A stretch of 17,504 bases of DNA from Nitrososphaerota archaeon (lineage in GTDB: Archaea > Thermoproteota > Nitrososphaeria > Nitrososphaerales > CADDZS01). Made by a program: the position numbers and the translations under genes. The notes under the pieces were generated by a model. The model ran no database searches. It saw only the letters and a list, made by a program, of their open reading frames with translations, and was not told where the DNA came from. Where the stretch lies: contig JAPCJV010000007.1 in NCBI GenBank assembly GCA_027886785.1, forward strand, positions 1 to 17,504. The letters run 5' to 3'. Shown piece by piece: positions 12,200-17,504 of this stretch. Each line of letters begins with the position of its first letter. The first letter of the stretch is position 1.

Positions 12200-12271
12200 G
12201 CGAGACTGGTGTCAACGGCAGCACATCAGTCTTCCAAACTGTGGGTATCGGTTCGAATCCGATGTTTCGCT
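12200..12271 (+). tRNA. tRNA-Gly (anticodon UCC)
   Basis: A full cloverleaf of 72 nt: acceptor GCGAGAC/GTTTCGC with one G-U, D-arm GTGT/GCAC with GG in the loop, anticodon arm TCAGT-CTTCCAA-ACTGT (anticodon TCC, U33 present, T-T at the stem base), variable GGGT, T-arm ATCGG-TTCGAAT-CCGAT, and U73, usual for Gly. CCA is not encoded; CTAAGC and six T follow, which may end the transcript. Confidence 0.9.
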
Positions 12272-12446
12272 CTAAGCTTTTTTGGCAGACCATCCCTAAC
12301 CGACCTCGCGACTGGACACCAATTGCCGATAATCGGAAATGGAAGACGGTGAACTCCTAGAGGCGCAGATGGCAACTGTGCGGGTGCCGTAAACCGCGGA
12401 CATTCTTTGTAACGAAACCCCCCGAATCAGGGGGATTTGAGGTCGG
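12272..12446 (+). other. Structured spacer after tRNA-Gly
   Basis: No gene seen. It contains an AGCTTTTTT run after the tRNA, CCGAT-A-ATCGG, a 6-bp stem with 7-nt loop (12363-12381), and CCCCC/GGGGG (12419-12423, 12430-12434) just before the Pth2-like gene. Confidence 0.45.
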
Positions 12447-12812
12447 ATGGAGAAAGTTTACATCATCGTTCCCCATCGGCTCGACACACCGGCCGGATCC
12501 TTCCATGTGGCCGCCGGCTACGCAGCGGCGCAAGCCGCTCATGCTATCTCACTTTTTCACGAGGATGTCAGTGGAGATACAGTTGTGGTTCTGTCTGTTC
12601 ATGACAGCAAAGAATTGGTTGATGTCCAAGATATGCTTGTGGAGCTCGAGATTCCATTCGTGAGATATGAAGACGAATTGGGTGTAATCGGCGGCAAGTT
12701 TATATCCGCAATTGCAGTTCGTACATTTTTCGAATCGCAGTCCGCATGCCTTAAGTATCTCCAGACTTGGAAATGCGCGTGCGAGGACGAGTCTCCAGTA
12801 GCTCACCGTTAG
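12447..12812 (+). CDS. Pth2-like (peptidyl-tRNA hydrolase type 2 fold) protein, 121 aa
   Basis: The ATG at 12447 has GAGG 4-5 bases upstream. The sequence follows the PTH2 fold: a strand (KVYIIVPH), a helix with GYAAAQAAHAISLF matching the family's GKxAAQxxHA, a strand (TVVVLSV), a helix with D-S-K-E-L, a strand (IPFVRYEDE) and a final strand (ISAIAV). The R/K and D residues expected at the start of the helix and in the last loop are only partly kept, so it may be a non-catalytic or diverged member. Pth2 enzymes cleave peptidyl-tRNA. It sits inside the tRNA cluster, and its last 21 bases are also the 5' end of the next tRNA. The C-terminus has C105, C109 and C111. Confidence 0.6.
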   Translation: MEKVYIIVPHRLDTPAGSFHVAAGYAAAQAAHAISLFHEDVSGDTVVVLSVHDSKELVDVQDMLVELEIPFVRYEDELGVIGGKFISAIAVRTFFESQSACLKYLQTWKCACEDESPVAHR

Positions 12813-12896
12813 AGTACTCGGCTAAAGGCTGAGGGGTAGTGGCGGGTAATTCCCGCGCCTTTAAGAGAGGCGGTTCAATTCCCACCTGGAGAGCCA
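12792..12896 (+). tRNA. tRNA-like gene with 30-nt insertion in the T-stem (anticodon loop AAA)
   Basis: Acceptor TCTCCAG/CTGGAGA is a perfect 7-bp stem; G73 and an encoded CCA follow (12894-12896). The D-arm is GCTC/GAGT, with G19 lost in the loop. The anticodon arm is CTCGG-CTAAAGG-CTGAG (anticodon AAA, U33 present). The variable loop is GGGTA. The T-stem 5' side GTG (12839-12841) and GG (12872-12873) are separated by 30 nt; joined, they pair perfectly with CCCAC (12881-12885) around TTCAATT. The insert is two hairpins of 15 nt each (12842-12856, 12857-12871). U1-A72 with G73 is Gln-like, but AAA would read Phe codons, so the isotype is uncertain. It could be a pseudo-tRNA. Confidence 0.65.
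12842..12871 (+). other. 30-nt double-hairpin insert inside tRNA
   Basis: GCGGG-TAATT-CCCGC is followed directly by GCCT-TTAAGAG-AGGC. Removing exactly these 30 nt restores a standard T-arm. Confidence 0.65.
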
Positions 12897-12912
12897 TATT
12901 CTGTAACACGAA

Positions 12913-12986
12913 GCCCGAGTCGTTCAATGGTAGGACGCGGAGCCTGTAACTCCGTCACCGGTGTTCGATTCATCGCTTGGGCCCCA
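12913..12986 (+). tRNA. tRNA-Thr-like (anticodon UGU) with C33 and encoded CCA
   Basis: The cloverleaf has acceptor GCCCGAG/CTTGGGC (one G-U), D-arm GTTC/GGAC with GG in the loop, anticodon arm CGGAG-CCTGTAA-CTCCG, variable TCAC, T-arm CGGTG-TTCGATT-CATCG, C73 and CCA (12984-12986). Read by position the anticodon is TGT (Thr), but position 33 is C instead of the nearly universal U, and C73 is unusual for Thr. Shifting to GTA (Tyr) would break the 7-nt loop and Tyr lacks its long variable arm here. Confidence 0.8.
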
Positions 12987-13011
12987 ATCAGGTCTATTTA
13001 GGAGAAGAAAC

Positions 13012-13227
13012 ATGATAGAAGGAAATGTGACGGGTAGTGGAAAGTATGACACAAGCGGAGATGTCGCGGCCACACCAGCTTGCGGTTCATCTGTTCCGGC
13101 TCGAAAGACCAGCGTGAAGTTTTCGGCCTCGGCCAAGCCGGCTGAAGCTTTGCAGAACAACAGCGATACGTTGCCGGCCGCAGATAAGCGAACCGACACG
13201 ACAGGTGATTTGAACGGCGAACTTTAA
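13012..13227 (+). CDS. Unknown low-complexity protein, 71 aa
   Basis: The ATG at 13012 follows AGGAGAAGAAAC, only 26 bases after the tRNA-Thr 3' end, so both probably share a transcript. The protein is rich in Ser, Thr, Gly, Ala and Asp (for example SVKFSASAKPAEALQNNSD), with no hydrophobic core, and looks disordered. The 98-aa product at 15614 is similar in style. No function can be given. Confidence 0.65.
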   Translation: MIEGNVTGSGKYDTSGDVAATPACGSSVPARKTSVKFSASAKPAEALQNNSDTLPAADKRTDTTGDLNGEL

Positions 13228-13348
13228 GTTCGGCGAAAGGCCGGACTCTACCCTGGTCCCGGGGTTATCGGGCAGATCTCAGCCGTCTAATTAACGGTTG
13301 ACGGGGAGGTGCCTGAACGCCTCCCCAATTCTTTCAGGAGAACTGTCA
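13227..13348 (+). other. Structured spacer before the second HNH gene
   Basis: Four stems in 120 bp: AGTTCGGC/GCCGGACT (13227-13234, 13240-13247), CCCG/CGGG (13258-13261, 13269-13272), CCGT/ACGG with 7-nt loop (13283-13297), and GGGGAGG/CCTCCCC (13303-13309, 13320-13326) followed by AATTCTTT, which is terminator-like. Confidence 0.55.
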
Positions 13349-13801
13349 ATGATTAAAGTTTGTTCGAAGTGTAAACAAGAAAAAGAAGCAGAATTTTTTC
13401 ATAAGAATTCTAGTGCAAAAGATGGCAGGCAACGTTATTGTAAAATTTGTAATCTAAGACCATTAGAAAGTCTTCGTAAACACTGGTTGAATGTTGCTTT
13501 TCATATAACGGAAGCAGATTTTATTTGGTTGACTAACCAACAGAAAAATCGTTGTGTTTTATGTTTTCAATTATTTGTATCTAATCCAGACATCGATCAT
13601 TGTCATGGGCACGCTCATTCTAGAAAATCACAAAGAGGATGTAAAGAATGTATTCGCGGGGCTCTTTGTGCTCTATGTAATAAAAGTTTAGGATGGCTTG
13701 AGAAATATCCGCATCTTCAAAATGAGATAGTGCGGAATTATTTAAGTCAACGCCCATTTAGAATTTTATCAATCTTGAAAAATCAGACAGCGTGCCTCTA
13801 A
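13349..13801 (+). CDS. HNH endonuclease, endonuclease VII-like, AT-rich, 150 aa
   Basis: The ATG at 13349 follows AGGAGAACTGTCA. The N-terminal zinc finger has C5-x2-C8 and C31-x2-C34 with the family phrase FFHKNSSAKDGRQRYCKIC. The endonuclease VII core has C69-x2-C72, DIDHCHGH (D83, H84), then an extra CKEC and IRGALCALCNKSLG (C107, C110, N111). Base composition is clearly more AT-rich than the genes either side, which suggests recent arrival. It stands alone between two structured spacers in the tRNA/secreted-protein region. Probably a homing-type or resolving nuclease. Confidence 0.88.
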   Translation: MIKVCSKCKQEKEAEFFHKNSSAKDGRQRYCKICNLRPLESLRKHWLNVAFHITEADFIWLTNQQKNRCVLCFQLFVSNPDIDHCHGHAHSRKSQRGCKECIRGALCALCNKSLGWLEKYPHLQNEIVRNYLSQRPFRILSILKNQTACL

Positions 13802-13929
13802 CAAGCGGAGTCTGATTTCGGCACACCGTTCAAGCGGTCGAGGCCAAGCTTCCGCACTAGCGGACACATGAAGTGACAGAGAGCCGGTTGCAAACGGTTT
13901 CTTCATGTGCATATTAGTTTGAGGCGCTT
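13802..13929 (+). other. Structured spacer after the second HNH gene
   Basis: A nested stem GCGGA/TCCGC (13805-13809, 13851-13855) encloses GGC/GCC and ACCG-TTCAAG-CGGT. It is followed by a perfect 9-bp inverted repeat CACATGAAG/CTTCATGTG (13865-13873, 13901-13909) around a smaller stem. No tRNA can be closed here. Confidence 0.55.
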
Positions 13930-14028
13930 ATGAAAGCGACCATGAAATGTCCTAGATGTGGGGGTCAAGCCCGCAAGTCTAACCCTGAGGAGTCATTCAA
14001 ATGCAATTGCGGCTGGCGAAGTTCCTAG
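13930..14028 (+). CDS. Small zinc-ribbon protein, 32 aa
   Basis: The frame from ATG 13930 to TAG 14026-14028 encodes a 32-residue mini-protein with CPRCGG near the start and FKCNCGW near the end (C7, C10, C25, C27), a compact zinc ribbon. GAGG lies close upstream. It overlaps the next gene by 28 bases in another frame. Short, but the cysteine pattern makes chance unlikely. Confidence 0.6.
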   Translation: MKATMKCPRCGGQARKSNPEESFKCNCGWRSS

Positions 14029-14441
14029 CAGTTATATGCATGGCTTGGACTCTTGCGGTTTCAGGTATCGATGCCGCGCAACATAGGCGGGACATATCGC
14101 CGCGTTCACAAGAGCCCCGAAGCCCGCGTTCGCGTGAACAGCAATCTCCTCGAGAATATAGAGAACCGTCGCGGGAGAATCGTGAACGCCGGGAACCGCC
14201 TCGGGAAAAAGAACGAAATGGCCCCGGAAATATAGAGCGTCGTTACGGACGAGAGTGGCACCGTCGACCTGAATTTCGAGAAGGACGTTGTTTTTATGAG
14301 GGTTTTTACTTTTACCCTTGGGGCGGAGTCTGGCCTTACTGGATCTATGGAGGGGACATCTACTTAATCCTACTTCCGGATGGTTACTATCTTGTAAGTT
14401 ATTCAGACCCCAGACTAATGATTTTGGTCGTGATTCAGTAA
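14001..14441 (+). CDS. Secreted Arg/Glu/Pro-rich protein, 146 aa
   Basis: GAGGAG lies 8 bases before the ATG at 14001, inside the mini zinc-ribbon gene. Residues 1-25 are a signal peptide (hydrophobic AKFLAVICMAWTLAVSG, cleaved near DAAQ). Residues 28-90 are a charged, low-complexity linker dominated by R, E, P and S in RE/SPR repeats. Residues 95-146 are aromatic and hydrophobic (FYFYPWGGVWPYWIYGG), a likely beta-rich or membrane-associating end. I know no family; the plan suggests an envelope-attached protein. It ends 16 bases before the protease start. Confidence 0.65.
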   Translation: MQLRLAKFLAVICMAWTLAVSGIDAAQHRRDISPRSQEPRSPRSREQQSPREYREPSRENRERREPPREKERNGPGNIERRYGREWHRRPEFREGRCFYEGFYFYPWGGVWPYWIYGGDIYLILLPDGYYLVSYSDPRLMILVVIQ

Positions 14442-14457
14442 TTGTAGGTAGGCTTTC

Positions 14458-15300
14458 GTGAAGCGCGCATTTCTAGCCCTGTTACTTTCATTGCTATTCA
14501 CTATGCCCCAGGTGGCCGCTGCCCCAGAAACCCGTAATAAGAAATTTGAGAATCAGGCGTGGGAGAATACCGCGTTTTTGTATTATCAAGATGAGGGTTC
14601 GAACGAGCCCCATTTCACATGCACGGCTTCGGTGTTTGCGACTCTTAAGACAAATGATTATTTATTGGAAACAGCATCTCATTGCGTGAGCCAAGTTCGG
14701 CCGGATCCTTTCAGCAATGATGAGGATACACTCGGAAAAGCGTTGGGCAAGTCAATCAAAACGTCAGATATAATTTTTGGATTGACGAAGCCCGGAAAGT
14801 TCTTTGTATCTTTCTCCGGTCCGCATAATCCCATCTTCGATGAAGTTACGGTTTTTCAGAATAGCGACAAAGAGAAAGATGACGTCGCGGTTCTCGAACT
14901 CCATACTTATTTGAAACTCCGACCCATCCCGTTAGGGGATGAGCGTTTGGATGATAGGGGTTCATCCATTTTTAATGTTGGATGCCCGGGCGGCTTTGCG
15001 AAACTCGAGACGTGGGGAACTATCTCTCTTCTGAAGGACGACACCGGTGTTGCCGATGATCCCTGGCCCGGCGCGATACTGGCCGATCTTCGGATTGCTC
15101 CCGGTAGTTCTGGATCTCCTGTATTTGATGAACAGCAACATGCAATTATCGGAGTAGTCGTGGCAATATTTCTTACCAAAGGATTTCCAGCCATTTCCGT
15201 AATTGAGCCTGTCTCAAATTTGAAACGAGCGATCGAAGAGCATTATAGCATCCCAGTTGTTCCGGCCGTGCCAGCATTGGCCGGCAAAGCGATTTTATAA
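14458..15300 (+). CDS. Secreted trypsin-like serine protease, 280 aa
   Basis: The start is GTG at 14458, with AGGTAGG upstream. Residues 1-22 are a signal peptide. The chymotrypsin-fold triad is visible: TASHCV (H75), DDVAVLEL (D142) and PGSSGSPVF (S218), with the oxyanion G216. C76 may pair with C55. The domain resembles bacterial secreted V8/trypsin-like proteases. The gene follows another exported protein with a 16-bp gap, so the two probably form an operon. A phage-borne exported protease might act on the host surface or on competing proteins; acquisition from a host is likely. Directly downstream lies an RNA-like structured element. Confidence 0.85.
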   Translation: MKRAFLALLLSLLFTMPQVAAAPETRNKKFENQAWENTAFLYYQDEGSNEPHFTCTASVFATLKTNDYLLETASHCVSQVRPDPFSNDEDTLGKALGKSIKTSDIIFGLTKPGKFFVSFSGPHNPIFDEVTVFQNSDKEKDDVAVLELHTYLKLRPIPLGDERLDDRGSSIFNVGCPGGFAKLETWGTISLLKDDTGVADDPWPGAILADLRIAPGSSGSPVFDEQQHAIIGVVVAIFLTKGFPAISVIEPVSNLKRAIEEHYSIPVVPAVPALAGKAIL

Positions 15301-15613
15301 ATCTTCGGGCGGGAAAGTGAGCGATCTCGCGTCATTGCGATAAGTTCACACAGTACCGGCTAGGCTTACCGCCAGATCTTGCAAGAAAGACATCGAGTTG
15401 CCTCGCTTGGCCAAGTGGGGCTCCCGACTGAGTCGGCGGTGTCAGTCACGTTGGATCTCGTAACGAGGTTGTCGGGTGAGAGGCGTTAGTCTCTGCATCT
15501 ATATGATGACGGAGCAGCACCCTGAGATCCCCGCCGGAAACTTCAATGTTTTAAATGTTCGGGATAAATCGGCCCCGGAAACGAATCCGACTCCCTTTCT
15601 TTTTGGAGAAACC
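15301..15613 (+). other. Structured spacer with RNA-like element A
   Basis: No gene is certain here. Element A (15305-15373) has stem GGCGG/CCGCC (15308-15312, 15369-15373), inner stem GTGA/TCAC (15317-15320, 15346-15349) and the sequence ACACAGTACCGGCTAGGC. A second fold closes GCCTC/GAGGC (15400-15404, 15480-15484), with CCCGAC/GTCGGG inside. The frame from 15503 to 15613 is open into the next gene but lacks a ribosome binding site. Confidence 0.5.
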
Positions 15614-15910
15614 ATGGTAAAGAGTTCTGAAAGTTACAAAACATATGATCAAGTAGCTGATCCTAACGCTGGCACGCGGGTTCCTGCGGGCAAGTTGGAT
15701 ACGTCTACGGATGCATTACATCAGTATGCCGGTGTATCTGATCCCGAGGCATATCAAGCAACAGGCAAAGAAGATAAAGGTGCGTGTAAGCGAGCCGCGG
15801 ATGTGCAATGCGGTTTGAAGAAAGGCCCGGAACAAAGAGGGCGTGATTTGAAAGACAATGAACCCCATCCAAATTCTGGATCTGGCGAAAGCGCCAATGA
15901 TCAAGAATAA
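15614..15910 (+). CDS. Unknown hydrophilic protein, 98 aa
   Basis: The ATG at 15614 follows TTTTTGGAGAAACC, a good ribosome binding site; in-frame ATGs at 15503/15506 would add about 37 residues but have none. The protein is polar, with K, D, G and P throughout (VADPNAGTRVPAGKLDTS; DKGACKRAADVQCGLKKGP), two cysteines (C58, C66), and is likely disordered or a small cargo/virion protein. No family recognised. Confidence 0.65.
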   Translation: MVKSSESYKTYDQVADPNAGTRVPAGKLDTSTDALHQYAGVSDPEAYQATGKEDKGACKRAADVQCGLKKGPEQRGRDLKDNEPHPNSGSGESANDQE

Positions 15911-16142
15911 GCGCACGAGTCTTTAAAAGTTCGAGGCGGGGAAGGTGGGGTTCACTCTCCACACAGTGCCGGTTAGGCTTACCCGCCGAGAGGTTTGAGT
16001 TTGGGTGCATCGGGTTGGACCCTCCCCGAGGAATATGGTGTCGAAGTTGAATCGGCGCGGTCCGCGACCGAGGATACGAGACTTGAAGAGTGATGCCGCC
16101 ATGCAAGCACCCAATGATTTTCAGTCCTAAAGGAGAATCAAA
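15911..16142 (+). other. Structured spacer with RNA-like element B and a 114-nt fold
   Basis: Element B (15930-15987) repeats element A: stem GGCGGG/CCCGCC (15935-15940, 15982-15987), stem GTGG/CCAC (15945-15948, 15959-15962) and ACACAGTGCCGGTTAGGC. Behind it a perfect 8-bp stem TTGGGTGC/GCACCCAA (16001-16008, 16107-16114) closes a region with hairpins TCGGG/CCCGA and CGCG/CGCG. No gene is seen. Confidence 0.55.
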
Positions 16143-16313
16143 ATGATTCTAGCACTTGCAGCACTTGTAGTAGCGGCGTTGGCTGGTTTTGGTTTAGGTC
16201 GTGTTAAGAATGCAGCTAAGCTTGCGGCCGTTAAAGCCGAAATTGCTAAGCTAGATAGTTCCGTCACGACGGAAGTTGCGGTATTAGTAATAAAACTGAA
16301 GTCACTTCTGTAA
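16143..16313 (+). CDS. Small membrane protein, 56 aa
   Basis: The ATG at 16143 follows AAAGGAGAATCAAA. Residues 2-19 are a Gly/Ala-rich transmembrane helix (ILALAALVVAALAGFGLG), then a charged helical part (RVKNAAKLAAVKAEIAKLDS). Such proteins occur in phages as holin-like or accessory membrane proteins, but one helix and the short length do not allow a call. Confidence 0.65.
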   Translation: MILALAALVVAALAGFGLGRVKNAAKLAAVKAEIAKLDSSVTTEVAVLVIKLKSLL

Positions 16314-16336
16314 AAGCAGAAGCAAGGGAAAAATTC

Positions 16337-16774
16337 ATGGCATTTACCAACGGCAGTCTTTTTGGTATTTTTGACGGACAAGCTACGGGAGACGTTACCA
16401 ATACGGCTTTCAATGCCTGTAATCTTAACAATCCGAACGCTTCACCCAAGACGGATTTGTTTCTAATTCTTTCTTTGGGAGAAGGTTGTCTTCTTCAGGT
16501 AACGAGCGCAGGCGTTGTGAATACCAACGTAGCAGCGGGTTCTTTTTCAGACGGTGCCCAGATTGCTGTGGTTCAATTAACGGCTGGACAAATGCTCGGT
16601 TTGCCGGCTAACCCAACGGCATCGCAGATTTGTCAAGCCGCGTTTCCTTTGAATTTCGGGAACCAGCAATTGGATATTTTCCAGATCGGGACATTCAGTC
16701 CGACGATTAACGTTCCAGGCGGCGGTGGAGTTATATATCGCCTGACCTATAACGGCGTAGCTCTGACTACGTAA
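16337..16774 (+). CDS. Unknown beta-rich protein, possible virion component, 145 aa
   Basis: The ATG at 16337 follows AAGGGAAAAATTC. The composition is rich in N, G, A, T and V, with few charged residues and hydrophobic strands (LFLILSLGEGCLLQVTSAG; VIYRLTYNG), typical of phage structural or decoration proteins. It has three cysteines (C28, C51, C103). No specific family is recognised. It precedes another protein of the same style. Confidence 0.6.
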   Translation: MAFTNGSLFGIFDGQATGDVTNTAFNACNLNNPNASPKTDLFLILSLGEGCLLQVTSAGVVNTNVAAGSFSDGAQIAVVQLTAGQMLGLPANPTASQICQAAFPLNFGNQQLDIFQIGTFSPTINVPGGGGVIYRLTYNGVALTT

Positions 16775-16911
16775 GAGTTTCAGCGGCAGTTCGATCCAAG
16801 CCGCGAAAGAGAGTGACATGCTTCGGTGTGCCATTCTTCATTAAAGCATCATATATTTGAGGAACACTGTCATCATTTATGTGGTGTATATAAAAAAGAG
16901 GTAACACAGTT
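16775..16911 (+). other. Spacer with hairpin
   Basis: A GCGGC/GCCGC stem lies near 16783-16804 and an ATGCTT/AAGCAT pair further on; no T-run follows. A GAGGT near 16900 serves the next gene. Confidence 0.4.
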
Positions 16912-17504
16912 ATGTCACAGCCTTTTGGTAATTTGCTTATTAATGGCGCGAACGGCGTCACAGTCGGCGGTTTGGGAACGACTGTAAAATTTTTCCCGGC
17001 AGTTCCCGGTGCGTCAATCAATGCGGTGTCCCCGAATATCGGCCTTTTGCCGGTTCCCGGTGTAAACCGTTTAAACGGCCAGTCTTTGGAAGTTCGTGCA
17101 TCAGGTAATTTCTTGACCCCGGGTTCAGACGCGGTTTCACCGGCAGTTACGATTGGACTGTATTTTGTTAAAGGTCCAGTGCTAATTAGCAATGCAATGA
17201 ATCTTCCTACCGGAACAGTGTCTCCAGTTGCATTGGCGACACTTCAAGAGCCAGCCGGCACACCTGGAATCGTTTCGGTTCCATGGTCAATCAAAGCGCA
17301 ATTGAACGCGGATAATGCCTCGGGACTTCTCCAGGGTCTTTACACCATTCAAATTGACAACGGTGCGCCGAACGGCAGCAATAGCACTCCTTTGCTTGCG
17401 ATCGCCGCGCAGTCTGGTGTCAACATGGCATTGGATATTCCGTATGCTCTGTGCGTCGGTGTTACTTTCTCACAGACCGGCACGGGAAATACGGCCACGA
17501 TGTA
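16912..17504 (+). CDS. Unknown beta-rich protein, possible virion component, C-terminus outside window
   Basis: The ATG at 16912 has AAAGAGGT about 9 bases upstream. The frame is open for 197 codons to the window edge, so the gene is incomplete. The sequence is Gly/Asn/Val/Pro-rich with alternating strands (FGNLLINGANGVTVGGLGT; YFVKGP; YTIQIDNGAPNGSNS), almost no Cys (one in LCVGV), consistent with a phage tail, fibre or capsid-decoration protein. No family can be named. Confidence 0.75.
   Translation, partial: MSQPFGNLLINGANGVTVGGLGTTVKFFPAVPGASINAVSPNIGLLPVPGVNRLNGQSLEVRASGNFLTPGSDAVSPAVTIGLYFVKGPVLISNAMNLPTGTVSPVALATLQEPAGTPGIVSVPWSIKAQLNADNASGLLQGLYTIQIDNGAPNGSNSTPLLAIAAQSGVNMALDIPYALCVGVTFSQTGTGNTATM

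Noticed and set aside
12361..12385. Anticodon-arm-like hairpin with loop ATGGCAA (would be Ala GGC)
   Set aside because: No T-arm, acceptor stem or TTC loop can be fitted around it.
13805..13855. Short cloverleaf-like fold with TTCAAG loop
   Set aside because: Only 51 nt between the outer arms and no anticodon arm; better described as nested hairpins.
15396..15490. tRNA-like region with D-arm-like GGCC/GGCT
   Set aside because: No T-arm and the CCGAC/GTCGG stem has a 3-nt loop; kept only as a structured spacer.
16767..17192. Minus-strand frame of 141 codons, with a protein-like stretch near its end
   Set aside because: It lies opposite a well-started plus-strand gene with a ribosome binding site and clear beta-rich product; no start signal is seen on the minus strand and the whole right half is rightward.
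1..17504. CRISPR array, insertion sequence with transposase, rRNA, integrase or terminase
   Set aside because: Looked for regular repeat-spacer patterns, DDE or serine/tyrosine recombinase motifs and rRNA signatures; none seen.

Overview
The window looks like part of a tailed-phage (Caudoviricetes) genome, or a prophage of similar make-up, from an environmental bacterium; no host can be named from the sequence. The evidence is dense small genes with ATGA/TAATG overlaps, a phage-type dNMP kinase fragment, a DEDD exonuclease, a T4 Rnl1-like RNA ligase, a Pnkp-like 3'-phosphatase, a MazG-like protein, two endonuclease VII/HNH genes, a tRNA cluster and many unrecognised short proteins. There is no integrase, terminase, portal or major capsid gene, so the phage assignment is inference.

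Layout: 1-9499 is entirely leftward (minus strand). It reads as one or more early/metabolic operons: small zinc-finger and unknown proteins (5054-6889), RNA repair and nucleotide genes (2981-5057), then lysis-like, exonuclease and SemiSWEET-like genes and a truncated kinase at the left edge. Five promoters with a perfect TTGACA and 17-bp spacers fire leftward from 9534, 9183, 9034, 8193 and 7085. From 9500 to 10749 lies a divergent control region without convincing genes: AT-rich with several inverted repeats, then a C-rich tract that could form a G-quadruplex on the minus strand, then REP-like palindromes built from the half-site GGTGACAGAAT. It is a candidate origin or regulatory hub. From 10750 on everything is rightward: a GIY-YIG-like nuclease, a zinc-ribbon protein, a cluster of three tRNAs around a Pth2-like gene, a second, AT-rich HNH gene, secreted proteins including a trypsin-like protease, and finally probable virion or accessory proteins running off the right edge.

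The most interesting signals concern RNA. The second tRNA (12792-12896) becomes a well-formed cloverleaf only if 30 nt, made of two back-to-back 15-nt hairpins, are removed from its T-stem. The same genome carries an RNA ligase and 3'-phosphatase (but no visible 5'-kinase) and a Pth2-like protein whose gene end overlaps that tRNA. The spacers between rightward genes are unusually structured, and two of them share a duplicated RNA-like element with compensatory base changes. The upstream HNH gene is flanked by 15-bp direct repeats that mark a clean cassette insertion between two operon genes.
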